NCBI RefSeq assembly: GCF_900520355.1
Contig: NZ_LS999521.1
Span: 1,302,001 to 1,366,000, forward strand
Direction: 5' to 3'
Source: Acinetobacter calcoaceticus
GTDB taxonomy: Bacteria > Pseudomonadota > Gammaproteobacteria > Pseudomonadales > Moraxellaceae
Length of the DNA stretch: 64,000 bases
Below the pieces are notes generated by a model. It saw nothing but the letters and a program-made list of their open reading frames with translations. It had not been told where the DNA came from and made no database searches. Shown here piece by piece: positions 1-8,587 of this stretch (the first letter of the stretch is position 1; every line of letters starts with the position of its first letter). The position numbers and the translations under genes were made by a program.

Positions 1-1
1 T

Positions 2-784
2 TTTAAATTATTTTTAGACCCGTCGTTAATGTATTCGAGCGCCGTTTTTGAAAGTGAAAACATGTCACTCGAAGACGCATCTGATTTTAAAAAAGAGCTC
101 ATCTGTAAAAAGTTAGATTTAAAACCAATGGATCATTTGGTTGAAATTGGAAGCGGTTGGGGCGGTTTTGCCATTTATGCAGCCCAACATTATGGCTGTA
201 GAGTGACCACCATTACCATTTCACAAGCTCAATACGATGAAGCCGTTACTCGTGTAAGTGAAGCTGGGTTGGCACATCGAATTGATGTGCAATTAAAAGA
301 CTATCGCTTGCTCGAAGGAAAGTTCGATAAGTTAGTTTCAATTGAAATGGTTGAGGCCGTTGGCGCGCAATATTTATCAACATATTTTGATCAGTGCAAA
401 GCGCTGTTAAAACCGAAAGGTTTGGCATTTATTCAAGCCATTACCATTGAAGATTTTCGTTATAAAAAAGCATTAAATACAGTCGATTATATTAAGCGTT
501 ATATTTTTCCTGGTAGCTTTATTCCTAGCGTGAGTGTATTGACTCAAACCGCCTCTGAAAGTGGTTTAAGGCTAAAGCATTTAAATGACATCGGTTTAAG
601 TTATGCAAAAACAATTCATCACTGGCGAGCACGGTTTTTAATCGCACGGGAGGAAGTATTGGCTCTGGGTTTCGATGAAAACTTCATTCGCATGTGGGAT
701 TTCTATTTATGTTATTGCGAGGGTGGTTTTAAAGAAGGCGTGATAAGCAATGTTCACTTGTTGTTTGAAAGTAGCAATTACTAA
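2..784 (+). CDS. Cyclopropane-fatty-acyl-phospholipid synthase family methyltransferase (5' end cut off)
   Basis: SAM-dependent enzyme expected to add a methylene or methyl carbon to an unsaturated acyl chain of membrane phospholipids. The reading frame is open from base 2 through the ATG at 29, and the residues before that ATG (LFLDPSLMYSSAVF) match the family's conserved substrate-domain segment, so the gene begins outside the window and 29 is not its start. Visible are SAM motif I (EIGSGWGGF), the SIEMVEAVG motif and the conserved C-terminal block around FKEGVISNVHLLF. It is followed 29 bp later by the DUF1295 gene and then by a second, more distant methyltransferase, as in lipid-modification operons. 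Family assignment is firm; the exact lipid product (cyclopropane, methyl-branched or furan precursor) is not determined. Confidence 0.88.
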   Translation, partial: FKLFLDPSLMYSSAVFESENMSLEDASDFKKELICKKLDLKPMDHLVEIGSGWGGFAIYAAQHYGCRVTTITISQAQYDEAVTRVSEAGLAHRIDVQLKDYRLLEGKFDKLVSIEMVEAVGAQYLSTYFDQCKALLKPKGLAFIQAITIEDFRYKKALNTVDYIKRYIFPGSFIPSVSVLTQTASESGLRLKHLNDIGLSYAKTIHHWRARFLIAREEVLALGFDENFIRMWDFYLCYCEGGFKEGVISNVHLLFESSNY

Positions 785-813
785 CTCGAACACATCAAGC
801 AAGGAGACTGCTC

Positions 814-1593
814 ATGTTTTGGAATTTACTGATTCTAGATTTAATGATCATGTTGCTGAGCTGGCTACTTGCCACTGCAAATGGTCGAGCTGGAATTGTA
901 GATGCCGCATGGAGCTGCTGTCTGGCAGTAAACATTATTGTGTCTTCTTTACTCATTTCAGTAGCTCCAGTTGAAGTGCGACTTTTTGTCGGTATTTTTA
1001 GCAGCTTATGGTTTTTAAGACTATTTTGGCACCTGTTAAGACGTTATCAATCCGAACAAAGAGAAGATGGTCGTTACGCGAACATGCGTCAAGCCATGGG
1101 TAAGTTCCAGCACGTTGGCTTTTTATTATTTTTTATCTTTCAAACCTTTTTGGTGCTTTTGTTCTTTTTTCCGATGTGGACGCTACTCAATGTAGAGGCA
1201 ACTACATGGAGTGGCGGATATAAAATCGCTTTAGTGATTGCTGCTGTCATCATGGTGATTGCCTTTATTGGAGAGCAGCTCTCTGATCAGCAGTTATACC
1301 GATTTAAATTAAATCCAGAACATCATGGCAAAACGATGGATCAGGGTTTATGGCGTTATTCACGTCACCCAAATTATTTTTTTGAATGGTTACACTGGTT
1401 TGCCTATCCAATCATTGGTTTAGCTGCGGGCCAGTATTTATTGTGGATTTATCCGTTACTGATGTGGCTATTTTTATACTACGTCACGGGTATTCCATTT
1501 AGTGAAAAACAAGCAATTAAAAGCCGCGGTCAAAATTATCTTGATTATCAACAAAAAACATCAATGTTTATTCCGCGAAAACCCAAAAAATAG
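814..1593 (+). CDS. DUF1295 / steroid 5-alpha-reductase-like integral membrane protein
   Basis: A 259-residue protein with about six hydrophobic segments and the C-terminal signature of the DUF1295/ICMT-like fold: LWRYSRHPNYFFEW near residues 181-195, then a hydrophobic pair and a basic tail. Relatives reduce or methylate lipid substrates using NADPH or SAM. A ribosome-binding site (AAGGAG) precedes the ATG. It lies between two CFA-synthase-like genes with short gaps (29 bp before, 8 bp after), so it is almost certainly co-transcribed and probably acts on the same acyl chains. In other proteobacteria DUF1295 genes sit with CFA-like enzymes in operons linked to photooxidative stress and unusual fatty acids; that role is inference here. 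Confidence 0.82.
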   Translation: MFWNLLILDLMIMLLSWLLATANGRAGIVDAAWSCCLAVNIIVSSLLISVAPVEVRLFVGIFSSLWFLRLFWHLLRRYQSEQREDGRYANMRQAMGKFQHVGFLLFFIFQTFLVLLFFFPMWTLLNVEATTWSGGYKIALVIAAVIMVIAFIGEQLSDQQLYRFKLNPEHHGKTMDQGLWRYSRHPNYFFEWLHWFAYPIIGLAAGQYLLWIYPLLMWLFLYYVTGIPFSEKQAIKSRGQNYLDYQQKTSMFIPRKPKK

Positions 1594-1601
1594 GTGCGCA
1601 T

Positions 1602-2651
1602 ATGGATTTTATTGTTCATCAGTCTTTAAAAATTGTTGAAAGTGGTGTGATTCCAGATCATGCAATTCGGGCAGCAATCCGTGCTTTAAGCAAAAAGCGC
1701 TTAATTCAAGAAGGGCGTTATGACCCTGAACAAGGGGCACAGCGGTATATGGATGTGCTTAATATGCTGAAACGGAGCGAAATCGCCGTTGAAACGGACA
1801 AGGCAAATGAGCAGCACTATGAATTGCCGACTGAGTTTTTTCAGGCAGTGCTTGGAAAAAGACTCAAATATAGTGCTTGCTATTTTCCGACTAAAACAAC
1901 AACTTTAGATCAAGCAGAAGAGCTCGCACTTCAGCTTTACTGTGAAAGAGCACAACTTAAAAACGGCCAACATATTTTAGAGCTAGGCTGTGGATGGGGT
2001 TCTCTAACATTATGGATGGCAGAAAACTATCCGCGCTCACAGATTACTGCTGTTTCAAACTCTGCAACCCAGAAAAAGCATATTCTTGGGCAAGCAAAGT
2101 TGAAGGGTTTAACGAATCTTGAAGTGCTCACATGTGATGTGAATGTGCTCGAATTAGACCAAGATCAGTTTGATCGGGTTGTATCGGTTGAAATGTTTGA
2201 ACACGTTCGTAACTATCAACGTCTTTTTGAGAAAATTCAGGGATGGTTGAAGGCAGATGGGCTACTTTGGTGTCATATTTTTTGCCATCGCTTTTTACAT
2301 TATCCTTTTGAAGTAAAATCAGATTATGATTGGATGTCCAAGTATTTCTTTACTGGTGGTTTAATGCCTGCGACGTCAACTTTTTTACATTTTCAAGAGC
2401 ATTTAGAATTGGCTCAACAGTGGCAGTGGTCGGGTGAGCACTATATGAGAACCGCAAATGCTTGGCTTGATAATATGGATAATCAAGAAGTTGAATTGAA
2501 GCCTCTGTTTAAAAAAATCTATGGAAAAGATGCCAATATTTGGTGGCAACGTTGGCGTATTTTTTTCATGGCTTGTGCTGAGCTGTTTGGTTTTGAGCAA
2601 GGACAAGAATGGGTCATTGGTCACTTTTTATTTAAAAAGAGAGCATTGTAA
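1602..2651 (+). CDS. Coclaurine N-methyltransferase-like / CFA-synthase-like SAM methyltransferase
   Basis: A 349-residue methyltransferase. SAM motif I is ILELGCGWGS (residues 125-134). The segments HYELPTEFF, LKYSACYFP, LYCERAQLK, SVEMFEHV, YFFTGG and the C-terminal AELFGF...HFLFKK resemble plant coclaurine N-methyltransferases closely in order and spacing, as recalled from memory; these are themselves derived from the CFA-synthase superfamily. In a bacterium the substrate is more likely a lipid than an alkaloid. It starts 8 bp after the DUF1295 gene and closes the lipid operon; the histidine kinase gene follows after 29 bp. Superfamily call is strong, substrate unknown. Confidence 0.85.
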   Translation: MDFIVHQSLKIVESGVIPDHAIRAAIRALSKKRLIQEGRYDPEQGAQRYMDVLNMLKRSEIAVETDKANEQHYELPTEFFQAVLGKRLKYSACYFPTKTTTLDQAEELALQLYCERAQLKNGQHILELGCGWGSLTLWMAENYPRSQITAVSNSATQKKHILGQAKLKGLTNLEVLTCDVNVLELDQDQFDRVVSVEMFEHVRNYQRLFEKIQGWLKADGLLWCHIFCHRFLHYPFEVKSDYDWMSKYFFTGGLMPATSTFLHFQEHLELAQQWQWSGEHYMRTANAWLDNMDNQEVELKPLFKKIYGKDANIWWQRWRIFFMACAELFGFEQGQEWVIGHFLFKKRAL

Positions 2652-2680
2652 TTTCTACAGCCTATCCCGGCGATAAAGAT

Positions 2681-4009
2681 ATGATAAGAACTCGACATGA
2701 TGGCAAATCTAGTCATCCATTAGCCAAAATGTTCAATCGATATTATTGGTTGCAGATTGGTCTGATTGCATTATCGATCGTGGTCGGGTTGGCTTGTAGT
2801 GCATGGGTCATTAAAGGCTCTTTACTTAAAACCGCTTTAGAGCAGGAAATGGAGCATTACTGGTTACGTATAGATCGTGACCCAAATGCAGATTTACCGG
2901 ATACGAAAAATTTATATGGATATCGGTGGAATACAGAGATTGCACCTCAACCATTTCGGGGCATGCATTTAGAGAGTGGGGTACATCGAATCTTTGTTGA
3001 TGGTAAAGAGCGTATGACGGTCTATGGTGAGCGTAATGGTCAGCATGTTCTGTTGGTATTTGGCGAGAGCAATGTCAATAAGCTGATCTGGCTATTTGGG
3101 CTGGCTCCGCTCATGTTTAGTTTGTCTGTGCTATATAGCTTTTTATGGTGGTCAAATCGAAAAGCCAGACGCTATTTTTCCCCAATTACACGCTTGGCAA
3201 ATGCTTTAGAAAATATCGATTGGGCACATCAAGATACCCAAGCATCTCCTTTTAGAGATATTAATACCAATGGCAACATGGAAGCAGAATATCTCAAGCA
3301 AGCCTTAGAAAAATATCATCAAGTTTTAAGTGATTTTATTCGACGCGAAAGGGAATTTACGGGAGATGTGAGCCATGAATTACGCACTCCGCTTACGATT
3401 TTAAAGGGTAATGTGCAACTTTGTCAGGCGAAATATGGAGAGGATAAAGCCTTAGTTCGTCTTCATAATACGATTGAGGATATGCAGTTATTAGTCGATA
3501 CCTTACTGGCGATTGCACGTAATACAGTAAAAAGCTTACCGTCTGAGAAGAATTTTTTATCTAGAATTGTGAAGGATCTAGTCGAAAGTTTACAAGCAGT
3601 GAGTGAGAGTAAGGGAATTCATATTCATATTCAACCCGACCTTTCTGAACAGCCGCGCTGGTTATATCCCTCTATGACTAAAATGGTTTTAAGCAATATT
3701 TTACGTAATGCATTGAACTATTCTCAAGGCTCACAAATCGATATTATTCAACAAAAAAACAGCCTAATTATTGCTGATAATGGAATTGGAATTTCTCTAC
3801 CTAATGATGTGAAAGTACAAGAGCTCAGTGACTCCCAACTTTCTTTAAAAGTTAAAGGCCATGGAATTGGTTTGCAATTGGTGCAAAAGCTTTGCAAACA
3901 ATTAGGATGGCGAGTGGAGTTGTTTGATCGGCAGTACTATTTAGCTACTCATCCTGAGTTGGACTTAGAACAGGCAACAGGTTTAATTGTTGTGGTCTAT
4001 TTGAGCTAA
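2681..4009 (+). CDS. Two-component sensor histidine kinase
   Basis: Inner-membrane kinase of 442 residues. Two transmembrane helices (about 22-44 and 135-155) flank a short periplasmic domain of about 90 residues. The dimerisation/phosphoacceptor motif DVSHELRTP puts the phosphorylated histidine at residue 232. The ATPase domain shows the N box (NILRNALNYS), G1 (ADNGIGIS) and G2 (GHGIGLQLV). The ATG is the first in-frame start after the preceding gene, although its ribosome-binding site is weak. It sits 29 bp after the lipid methyltransferase operon, so it may be co-transcribed with it, and its stop overlaps the stop of the convergent response regulator gene. The signal it senses cannot be told from sequence. 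Confidence 0.9.
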   Translation: MIRTRHDGKSSHPLAKMFNRYYWLQIGLIALSIVVGLACSAWVIKGSLLKTALEQEMEHYWLRIDRDPNADLPDTKNLYGYRWNTEIAPQPFRGMHLESGVHRIFVDGKERMTVYGERNGQHVLLVFGESNVNKLIWLFGLAPLMFSLSVLYSFLWWSNRKARRYFSPITRLANALENIDWAHQDTQASPFRDINTNGNMEAEYLKQALEKYHQVLSDFIRREREFTGDVSHELRTPLTILKGNVQLCQAKYGEDKALVRLHNTIEDMQLLVDTLLAIARNTVKSLPSEKNFLSRIVKDLVESLQAVSESKGIHIHIQPDLSEQPRWLYPSMTKMVLSNILRNALNYSQGSQIDIIQQKNSLIIADNGIGISLPNDVKVQELSDSQLSLKVKGHGIGLQLVQKLCKQLGWRVELFDRQYYLATHPELDLEQATGLIVVVYLS

Positions 4010-4701
4010 CTTACAGAACTGTCTAAAGCAATTTTTAAACCGACGCCTGCCACTGTATGTAATAGCTTAGGGTCAAAAGGTTTATCAACCATTTTTCTTA
4101 AGTTATATATGTGACTGCGTAATGCATCACTTTCAGGTTCTTCATCGCCCCATAACTCCATCATCAGTTCTTGTTTGGTCACCACTTTTGGAGATTGACG
4201 CATCAAAATTTTTAATAATTTAAATTGAATAGGCGGCAATTCGATATTATTTCCGGCACGAATAACTGTTTGGGTTGCGCTATCAAGAATTAAGTCATGA
4301 ATCTGAATTTTATGGTGAGTAACTTCGCCAGCTGCTCTTTTAATTAATGCACGAATCCGCATCACTAATTCATTAAAATCAAAGGGTTTAACCAAATAAT
4401 CATCTGTTCCAGCGGTAAAGCCTTTAAGTTTGTCATCTAAAGTATCTCTTGCTGTCAGCATAAGGACAGGAATATCAACACCTTGTTCGGTGCGGAGCCA
4501 GTTACATAGGTCATAACCTGAGCCGTCCGGTAAGTTTATATCGAGCAGCAAAAGATGATAATGCTGCGATTTGAGAAAAGTCCGTGCAGCATCTAAATTA
4601 CGCGCATGATCGATGATATAACCATGCACTTCAAGAAATTCGCAGACGGTTGCTGCAAGTTCAAAATGGTCCTCAACCATGAGGATAAAATGATTACCCA
4701 T
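4006..4701 (-). CDS. OmpR/PhoB-family response regulator
   Basis: A 231-residue regulator: receiver domain (1-120) with acidic pocket E10/D11, phosphoacceptor D54 (LLLLDINLPDG), T83 and K105 (YLVKPF), then a winged-helix DNA-binding domain of OmpR type ending in RSHIYNLRKMVDKPF and VAGVGLKI. It is the obvious partner of the kinase encoded opposite at 2681-4009. The genes converge, with stop codons overlapping by a few bases, which is unusual because such pairs are normally co-directional. Target genes are unknown; the adjacent lipid operon is a natural candidate. Confidence 0.92.
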   Translation of the reverse strand: MGNHFILMVEDHFELAATVCEFLEVHGYIIDHARNLDAARTFLKSQHYHLLLLDINLPDGSGYDLCNWLRTEQGVDIPVLMLTARDTLDDKLKGFTAGTDDYLVKPFDFNELVMRIRALIKRAAGEVTHHKIQIHDLILDSATQTVIRAGNNIELPPIQFKLLKILMRQSPKVVTKQELMMELWGDEEPESDALRSHIYNLRKMVDKPFDPKLLHTVAGVGLKIALDSSVS

Positions 4702-4718
4702 AAGATTTTATTAAGCCA

Positions 4719-5213
4719 TTAATTTAATAATTGTTGTTTCAATTTAGCATTAAATGGTTCGCTACCAAACCAGATTTTAAAATATTGATTTGCATTCGGA
4801 TTGTTTAAAGAACCGAGTAGCTTCTGGTTTAATTTTAGTTCCAGTTTTTGATTTTCTTGCTGGTAATACAAACTATATAAGTCTCCATTTTTGATGGGTC
4901 TATAAAGTTCATTAATATGATTAAGCGGAGATTTTGCATCAAATCCACTAATATTTTTCTTTAAATAATGGGTTGCTGCGCGCTTAAATGCCCACTCGGG
5001 AATATCGAGGTTATAGCTAAAGTCCATTTTGATGCTTTGACTCTGCCAATTTTTTAAGCAATCTTCAGCAAAGTAACTGACATTTCCCACCTTTTTACTC
5101 GTGACCATTAAAGGTGCTGAACTGCATTTTTTCAGTTCAGCCGCATTCGCTTGAGATACGATCAAGATTCCCAGAAATATTAAGACTCGACTTTTTTGAA
5201 CGGCAATATCCAT
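4719..5213 (-). CDS. Secreted hypothetical protein
   Basis: A 164-residue protein with an N-terminal signal peptide (hydrophobic RVLIFLGILIVSQ, then a likely cleavage after ANA around residue 24). The mature part has two cysteines (C29 in ELKKCSSAP and one in AEDCLKNW) that could form a disulphide. I recognise no enzymatic motif. The start lies inside the 3' end of the NTF2-like lipoprotein gene (34-bp overlap), so the two are probably translationally coupled and act together in the envelope. Confidence 0.6.
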   Translation of the reverse strand: MDIAVQKSRVLIFLGILIVSQANAAELKKCSSAPLMVTSKKVGNVSYFAEDCLKNWQSQSIKMDFSYNLDIPEWAFKRAATHYLKKNISGFDAKSPLNHINELYRPIKNGDLYSLYYQQENQKLELKLNQKLLGSLNNPNANQYFKIWFGSEPFNAKLKQQLLN

Positions 5214-5752
5214 TTATAGACTCCTCCAAAGATTGGTAAAGAACGGTAGAGACCATTCGCCGGATCCCAATAATCTTGCTGGAAAATAATTTTTTGCTGA
5301 TCATTAATCTTAATTTGACTAATTCCATAAGAAGCCATGGTTTTTGAACGACCTAACATTTTAAAGTCATAGGTCATGTACCAATGGATATAGGCTGTAT
5401 CTTGATGGTGAGTTGCACTAATGAGTTTTACAGTGACATTACTTACTCTGGCATTCATGCCTTCAAAATGTTTGATCAGATCTGTTTTCTGAGAGAACTG
5501 CGAGAGTGTGTCGTTAATATAAAGCTGATCAGCATAGAGACTACCTGCATTGTTTACAAAAGAAGGGGTGCCAAGTGTATTAAATGCGGCAACAAAACGA
5601 TTACCGATATCTAACGCCTCTTCGTCATTTAATATTATTCCATTAATTTTTTGTTCAGCTTTGCCGTAGTCACCTGAGTAGCTAGGCACACTTTTACACG
5701 CTGTTAAACCTACCAAGGTAATCAGCCCTAGGGCTGTGGTTATAATTTTCAT
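5180..5752 (-). CDS. NTF2-like (SnoaL-like) lipoprotein
   Basis: A 190-residue protein with a lipoprotein signal: TALGLITLVGLTAC puts the acylated cysteine at residue 19. The rest (about 45-175) has the alpha+beta pattern of the nuclear transport factor 2 fold, with the segments LIKHFEGM and DTAYIHWYMTYDF typical of SnoaL-like proteins. Such domains bind small ligands or act as accessory subunits, and function cannot be predicted further. It is transcribed before the secreted protein at 4719-5213. Confidence 0.7.
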   Translation of the reverse strand: MKIITTALGLITLVGLTACKSVPSYSGDYGKAEQKINGIILNDEEALDIGNRFVAAFNTLGTPSFVNNAGSLYADQLYINDTLSQFSQKTDLIKHFEGMNARVSNVTVKLISATHHQDTAYIHWYMTYDFKMLGRSKTMASYGISQIKINDQQKIIFQQDYWDPANGLYRSLPIFGGVYKWILPFKKVES

Positions 5753-5910
5753 GTCTATATCCGAGCCAACTTTATAAGATTAAATTAAAGAGCTGGTCGT
5801 GAAGTTTGCGTGAATTCTTATGTTTTTAGATTGACGTTTAGAGGCTGGTTTTTTAGAAAGGGTTAGATATCATCTCTCTCAAAATATTTTTGAAATAATG
5901 CTTTAAAAAT

Positions 5911-6405
5911 TTACAGTTCTTTCCTGAAAAAGATAACATCCATATTTAAGAAGTTAGACGAATTCACTTTTATAAAACCGAGTTTATTTAATAGGTTGTG
6001 GGCGGGCAAATTATTTTCTTCTGAGAAAGCGATAACATGCTTAAAGTTTCGATTTTTCATGTCTTCTAGTAACTTAAGTGAAGCTTCAACAATATAGCCT
6101 TTATTTCGTTCACTTTTAATAAGCCTAAAACCTAGTTCAGCTTCCGTTTGACCATTAACTTCACACGTTTCAAAACCACAATAACCAATAATTCTGTGTG
6201 TTTCTTTTAAGATGATAGCCATTTTGCCAAAATTGTAATTTTTATAATGTTCTAAAATTTCTAAAAATCGACGAGTTGCAGCTTCAGTAGACAAAGCACC
6301 GTAAGGCGAAAAGGCCATAAAATCTTTGTTTTGAAACATCTCAATCATGATGGATAAGTCTTTATCGAGGAATGGTTTTAAAATTAAGCGATCTGTCTCT
6401 AACAT
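5911..6405 (-). CDS. GNAT-family N-acetyltransferase (RimJ/RimL type)
   Basis: A 164-residue acetyltransferase beginning LETDRLILKPF, the usual opening of the Acetyltransf_3 family. The acetyl-CoA-binding region is near EAELGFRLIKSERNKGYIVEAS (about residues 88-109), and the C-terminal half has NLPAHNLLNKLGF, matching the conserved N-x-x-S-x-x-x-x-E-K-x-G-F segment. The acceptor may be an amino group of a protein or a small molecule. It is the last gene of a three-gene AT-rich minus-strand unit, 10 bp after the P-loop kinase gene. Confidence 0.8.
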   Translation of the reverse strand: MLETDRLILKPFLDKDLSIMIEMFQNKDFMAFSPYGALSTEAATRRFLEILEHYKNYNFGKMAIILKETHRIIGYCGFETCEVNGQTEAELGFRLIKSERNKGYIVEASLKLLEDMKNRNFKHVIAFSEENNLPAHNLLNKLGFIKVNSSNFLNMDVIFFRKEL

Positions 6406-6415
6406 AGTGTTCTTA

Positions 6416-6976
6416 TTAAATGGTTTGAAAAGTATTTTTATCTATAAAGATTTTTTTGGATAGCTCAAATGCTATTTTTGAAGGTTCTTCATTTGTTAAA
6501 AACCTTTGGCATTTTAAGTTTATATATAAAGGAAATCTGTTTCTAATTTTCTTTTCTTCACTCCATGAAGAGCAATTTAAATATTCTCTTTGTAGTTGTC
6601 TTCTTACAATTTCCTTCACGCAAATTTCAAGCTCGAAAGAAGGTAAAAGTAAAAAGGTCAAAGAACTTTCTTCAATCTGAGCTTTGATCTCATGATAACT
6701 ATCCATAAGTTCATTAGGGTAAGTCATAAATCCTGAGGAACATACAATTATGTTTATAAGATCAGGGTTTATAGTTGTTATTAGACTTCTATATAACTCA
6801 ATGTTTTTAATAGCATATTCTTTATAACTATATTTGGCTATAAATTGAGAAATATCTCCTATTTTAAGCATAAAGTGCTCATCTAAATCATAATAAATAG
6901 CACCGAAATCTATAGCAAATTGTTTAGCAAGACTTGTTTTTCCAGCTCCACCTGGACCAATGAAATGTATAAGCAA
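6416..6976 (-). CDS. P-loop kinase-like protein (shikimate kinase/AAA_18-like)
   Basis: A 186-residue protein opening with a Walker A motif (GPGGAGKTS, residues 7-15) in the position typical of small-molecule kinases. It is followed by YYDLDEHF, which resembles the substrate-binding D-x-D region of shikimate-kinase-like enzymes. It is probably an ATP-dependent kinase of a small metabolite; the substrate is unknown and it is too divergent to call AroK. Base composition is more AT-rich than the flanking core genes. It lies 32 bp after the Nudix gene and 10 bp before the GNAT gene on the same strand, so the three form one unit. Confidence 0.7.
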   Translation of the reverse strand: MLIHFIGPGGAGKTSLAKQFAIDFGAIYYDLDEHFMLKIGDISQFIAKYSYKEYAIKNIELYRSLITTINPDLINIIVCSSGFMTYPNELMDSYHEIKAQIEESSLTFLLLPSFELEICVKEIVRRQLQREYLNCSSWSEEKKIRNRFPLYINLKCQRFLTNEEPSKIAFELSKKIFIDKNTFQTI

Positions 6977-7008
6977 GAGGCAACTTCCTTTATTAATTCA
7001 GCCTTATT

Positions 7009-7662
7009 TCACCAATAAATATAGTTTATGTTTTCACCAGAAATCTGTCTCATAGCAGCGATGAGCAATCTTTCAATTATCTTATCAAGAGCTAGATAAT
7101 TTGGAGGAAAACTCTCTAACGTAATAACATCGGTACTTATTTCCCATAAGTTTTCTTTAACTCTCATACTCTTTTTTATTTGAATAGAATTTGTTTTTTG
7201 TTGAAGTAAATCAATACAATCATTTATTGGAGCTTCTACAAATCCTACTATCTCATTATCTTTCGGCTTGAGCTCGGATAAATCAATATTTAAAGGCAAT
7301 AAAAAGATATGTTGAAATTCATTTGCAATGTAATTTTCTGCTATATGGCAAGCCGTTTGTCGAATTCCAATAGAAATTAATTGATTAAATCTCACATCAA
7401 TTCCTAATTCTTCTTGGCATTCTCTTATGCCATCTTCAATGGTTTCACCTGCCTCGTAATGCCCACCAACAGAGATATCAAGAAAACTTTTTCTGTCGAA
7501 AGTATAGTTATCAGAATTTTTTAGCTGAAAATAAACATATTGAGTTGATGGGTTGTATACAAGGCAAGTAAAAACCCTATGCCATAGTCCCAATTGATGC
7601 GCTAATTTTTTATTAACAACACCCATGTATTCGTAATTATCATTAAATATATCAATATCCAT
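7009..7662 (-). CDS. Nudix hydrolase (Idi/YfcD-like subfamily)
   Basis: Hydrolase of nucleoside-diphosphate-linked compounds. From the chosen ATG the protein has 217 residues and starts MDIDIFNDNYEYMG, the usual opening of this subfamily; an ATG 75 bp upstream (7737) would add a hydrophobic stretch unlike the family and has no clear ribosome-binding site. The Nudix box lies in GGHYEAGE...RECQEELGI. It has six instead of seven residues between the first Glu and the Arg-Glu pair of the canonical GX5EX7REUXEEXGU pattern; the catalytic glutamates are present. It is the first gene of the Nudix-kinase-GNAT cassette and is divergent from the racemase gene. Confidence 0.8.
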   Translation of the reverse strand: MDIDIFNDNYEYMGVVNKKLAHQLGLWHRVFTCLVYNPSTQYVYFQLKNSDNYTFDRKSFLDISVGGHYEAGETIEDGIRECQEELGIDVRFNQLISIGIRQTACHIAENYIANEFQHIFLLPLNIDLSELKPKDNEIVGFVEAPINDCIDLLQQKTNSIQIKKSMRVKENLWEISTDVITLESFPPNYLALDKIIERLLIAAMRQISGENINYIYW

Positions 7663-7805
7663 GTTATTTTTTAATCGACTATAAAGTTTAAGAACATATT
7701 TTATGTGGTTTATAAGATAGAAATTAAAAGAAAGCAATTTTATTCTAGCTGCGCTTTACTCATAAGAGATATAGATAACTTTTGAATAAATAGAAGGATT
7801 CAATA

Positions 7806-8549
7806 ATGAAAACAATTGGTTTATTAGGTGGAATGAGTTGGGAATCTACAGCGCTTTATTATCAACAAATTAATAAAATGGTTCACGGTAAATTAGGAAA
7901 ATTGCACTCTGCTAAGGTCATTATTAATAGTGTGGATTTTGAAGAAATCGCAGCCTTACAAGCGAAGGGTTTATGGCAAGAAGCTGGCGCATATTTAGCT
8001 GAGCAAGCACAAAATTTAGAAAAAGCAGGGGCAGAGTGTATTTTGGTGTGTACGAACACCATGCATAAAATTGCATCGCAGATTGAGGATGCTATTACGG
8101 TTCCTTTCTTACACATCGCTGATGCGACAGCAAAAGAAATTGTGAGTCAAAACATTGGTAAAGTCGCACTGTTGGGAACAGCTTTTACAATGGAGCAAGA
8201 TTTTTATAAGGCTCGACTACAGGAGCATGGAATTGACGTGATGATTCCAAATGAAGCCGACCGAAAGATAGTACATCGTATTATTTATGAAGAACTTTGT
8301 TTAGGTGTAATAAACCCAGATTCAAGGCAAAAATACGAGACTATTGTAGAGGCGCTTATAGCTGAAGGCGCAGAAGGAATTATCTTGGGTTGTACCGAAA
8401 TTTGTATGTTGATTGGTGAGCTTAAATTCTCGGTTCCTTTATTTGATACGACTGCCATTCATGCAAAAGAGGCGGTGAGTTTTAGCTTAAATGAAAATAA
8501 AAACTCTAATGGTACCAATCTACGCATGACTGCTGGGAGTATTCTTTAG
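7806..8549 (+). CDS. Aspartate/glutamate racemase family protein
   Basis: A cofactor-independent two-cysteine racemase of 247 residues. The N-terminus MKTIGLLGGMSWESTALYY is diagnostic for the YgeA/aspartate racemase group. The catalytic cysteines are C82 (VCTNTMH) and C196 (LGCTEIC), at the expected spacing. The likely reaction is interconversion of L- and D-Asp or Glu in the cytoplasm. The gene is divergent from the Nudix gene and is followed by 136 bp holding a regulatory element for the next operon. The last 20 or so residues are less conserved. Confidence 0.88.
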   Translation: MKTIGLLGGMSWESTALYYQQINKMVHGKLGKLHSAKVIINSVDFEEIAALQAKGLWQEAGAYLAEQAQNLEKAGAECILVCTNTMHKIASQIEDAITVPFLHIADATAKEIVSQNIGKVALLGTAFTMEQDFYKARLQEHGIDVMIPNEADRKIVHRIIYEELCLGVINPDSRQKYETIVEALIAEGAEGIILGCTEICMLIGELKFSVPLFDTTAIHAKEAVSFSLNENKNSNGTNLRMTAGSIL

Positions 8550-8587
8550 CAATATTTCAAATATCCTTTGTCATTAATCGTTAAGCC

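Noticed and set aside
750..974. Plus-strand frame of 74 residues overlapping the start of the DUF1295 gene.
   Set aside because: Out of frame with the well-supported DUF1295 protein and without family similarity.
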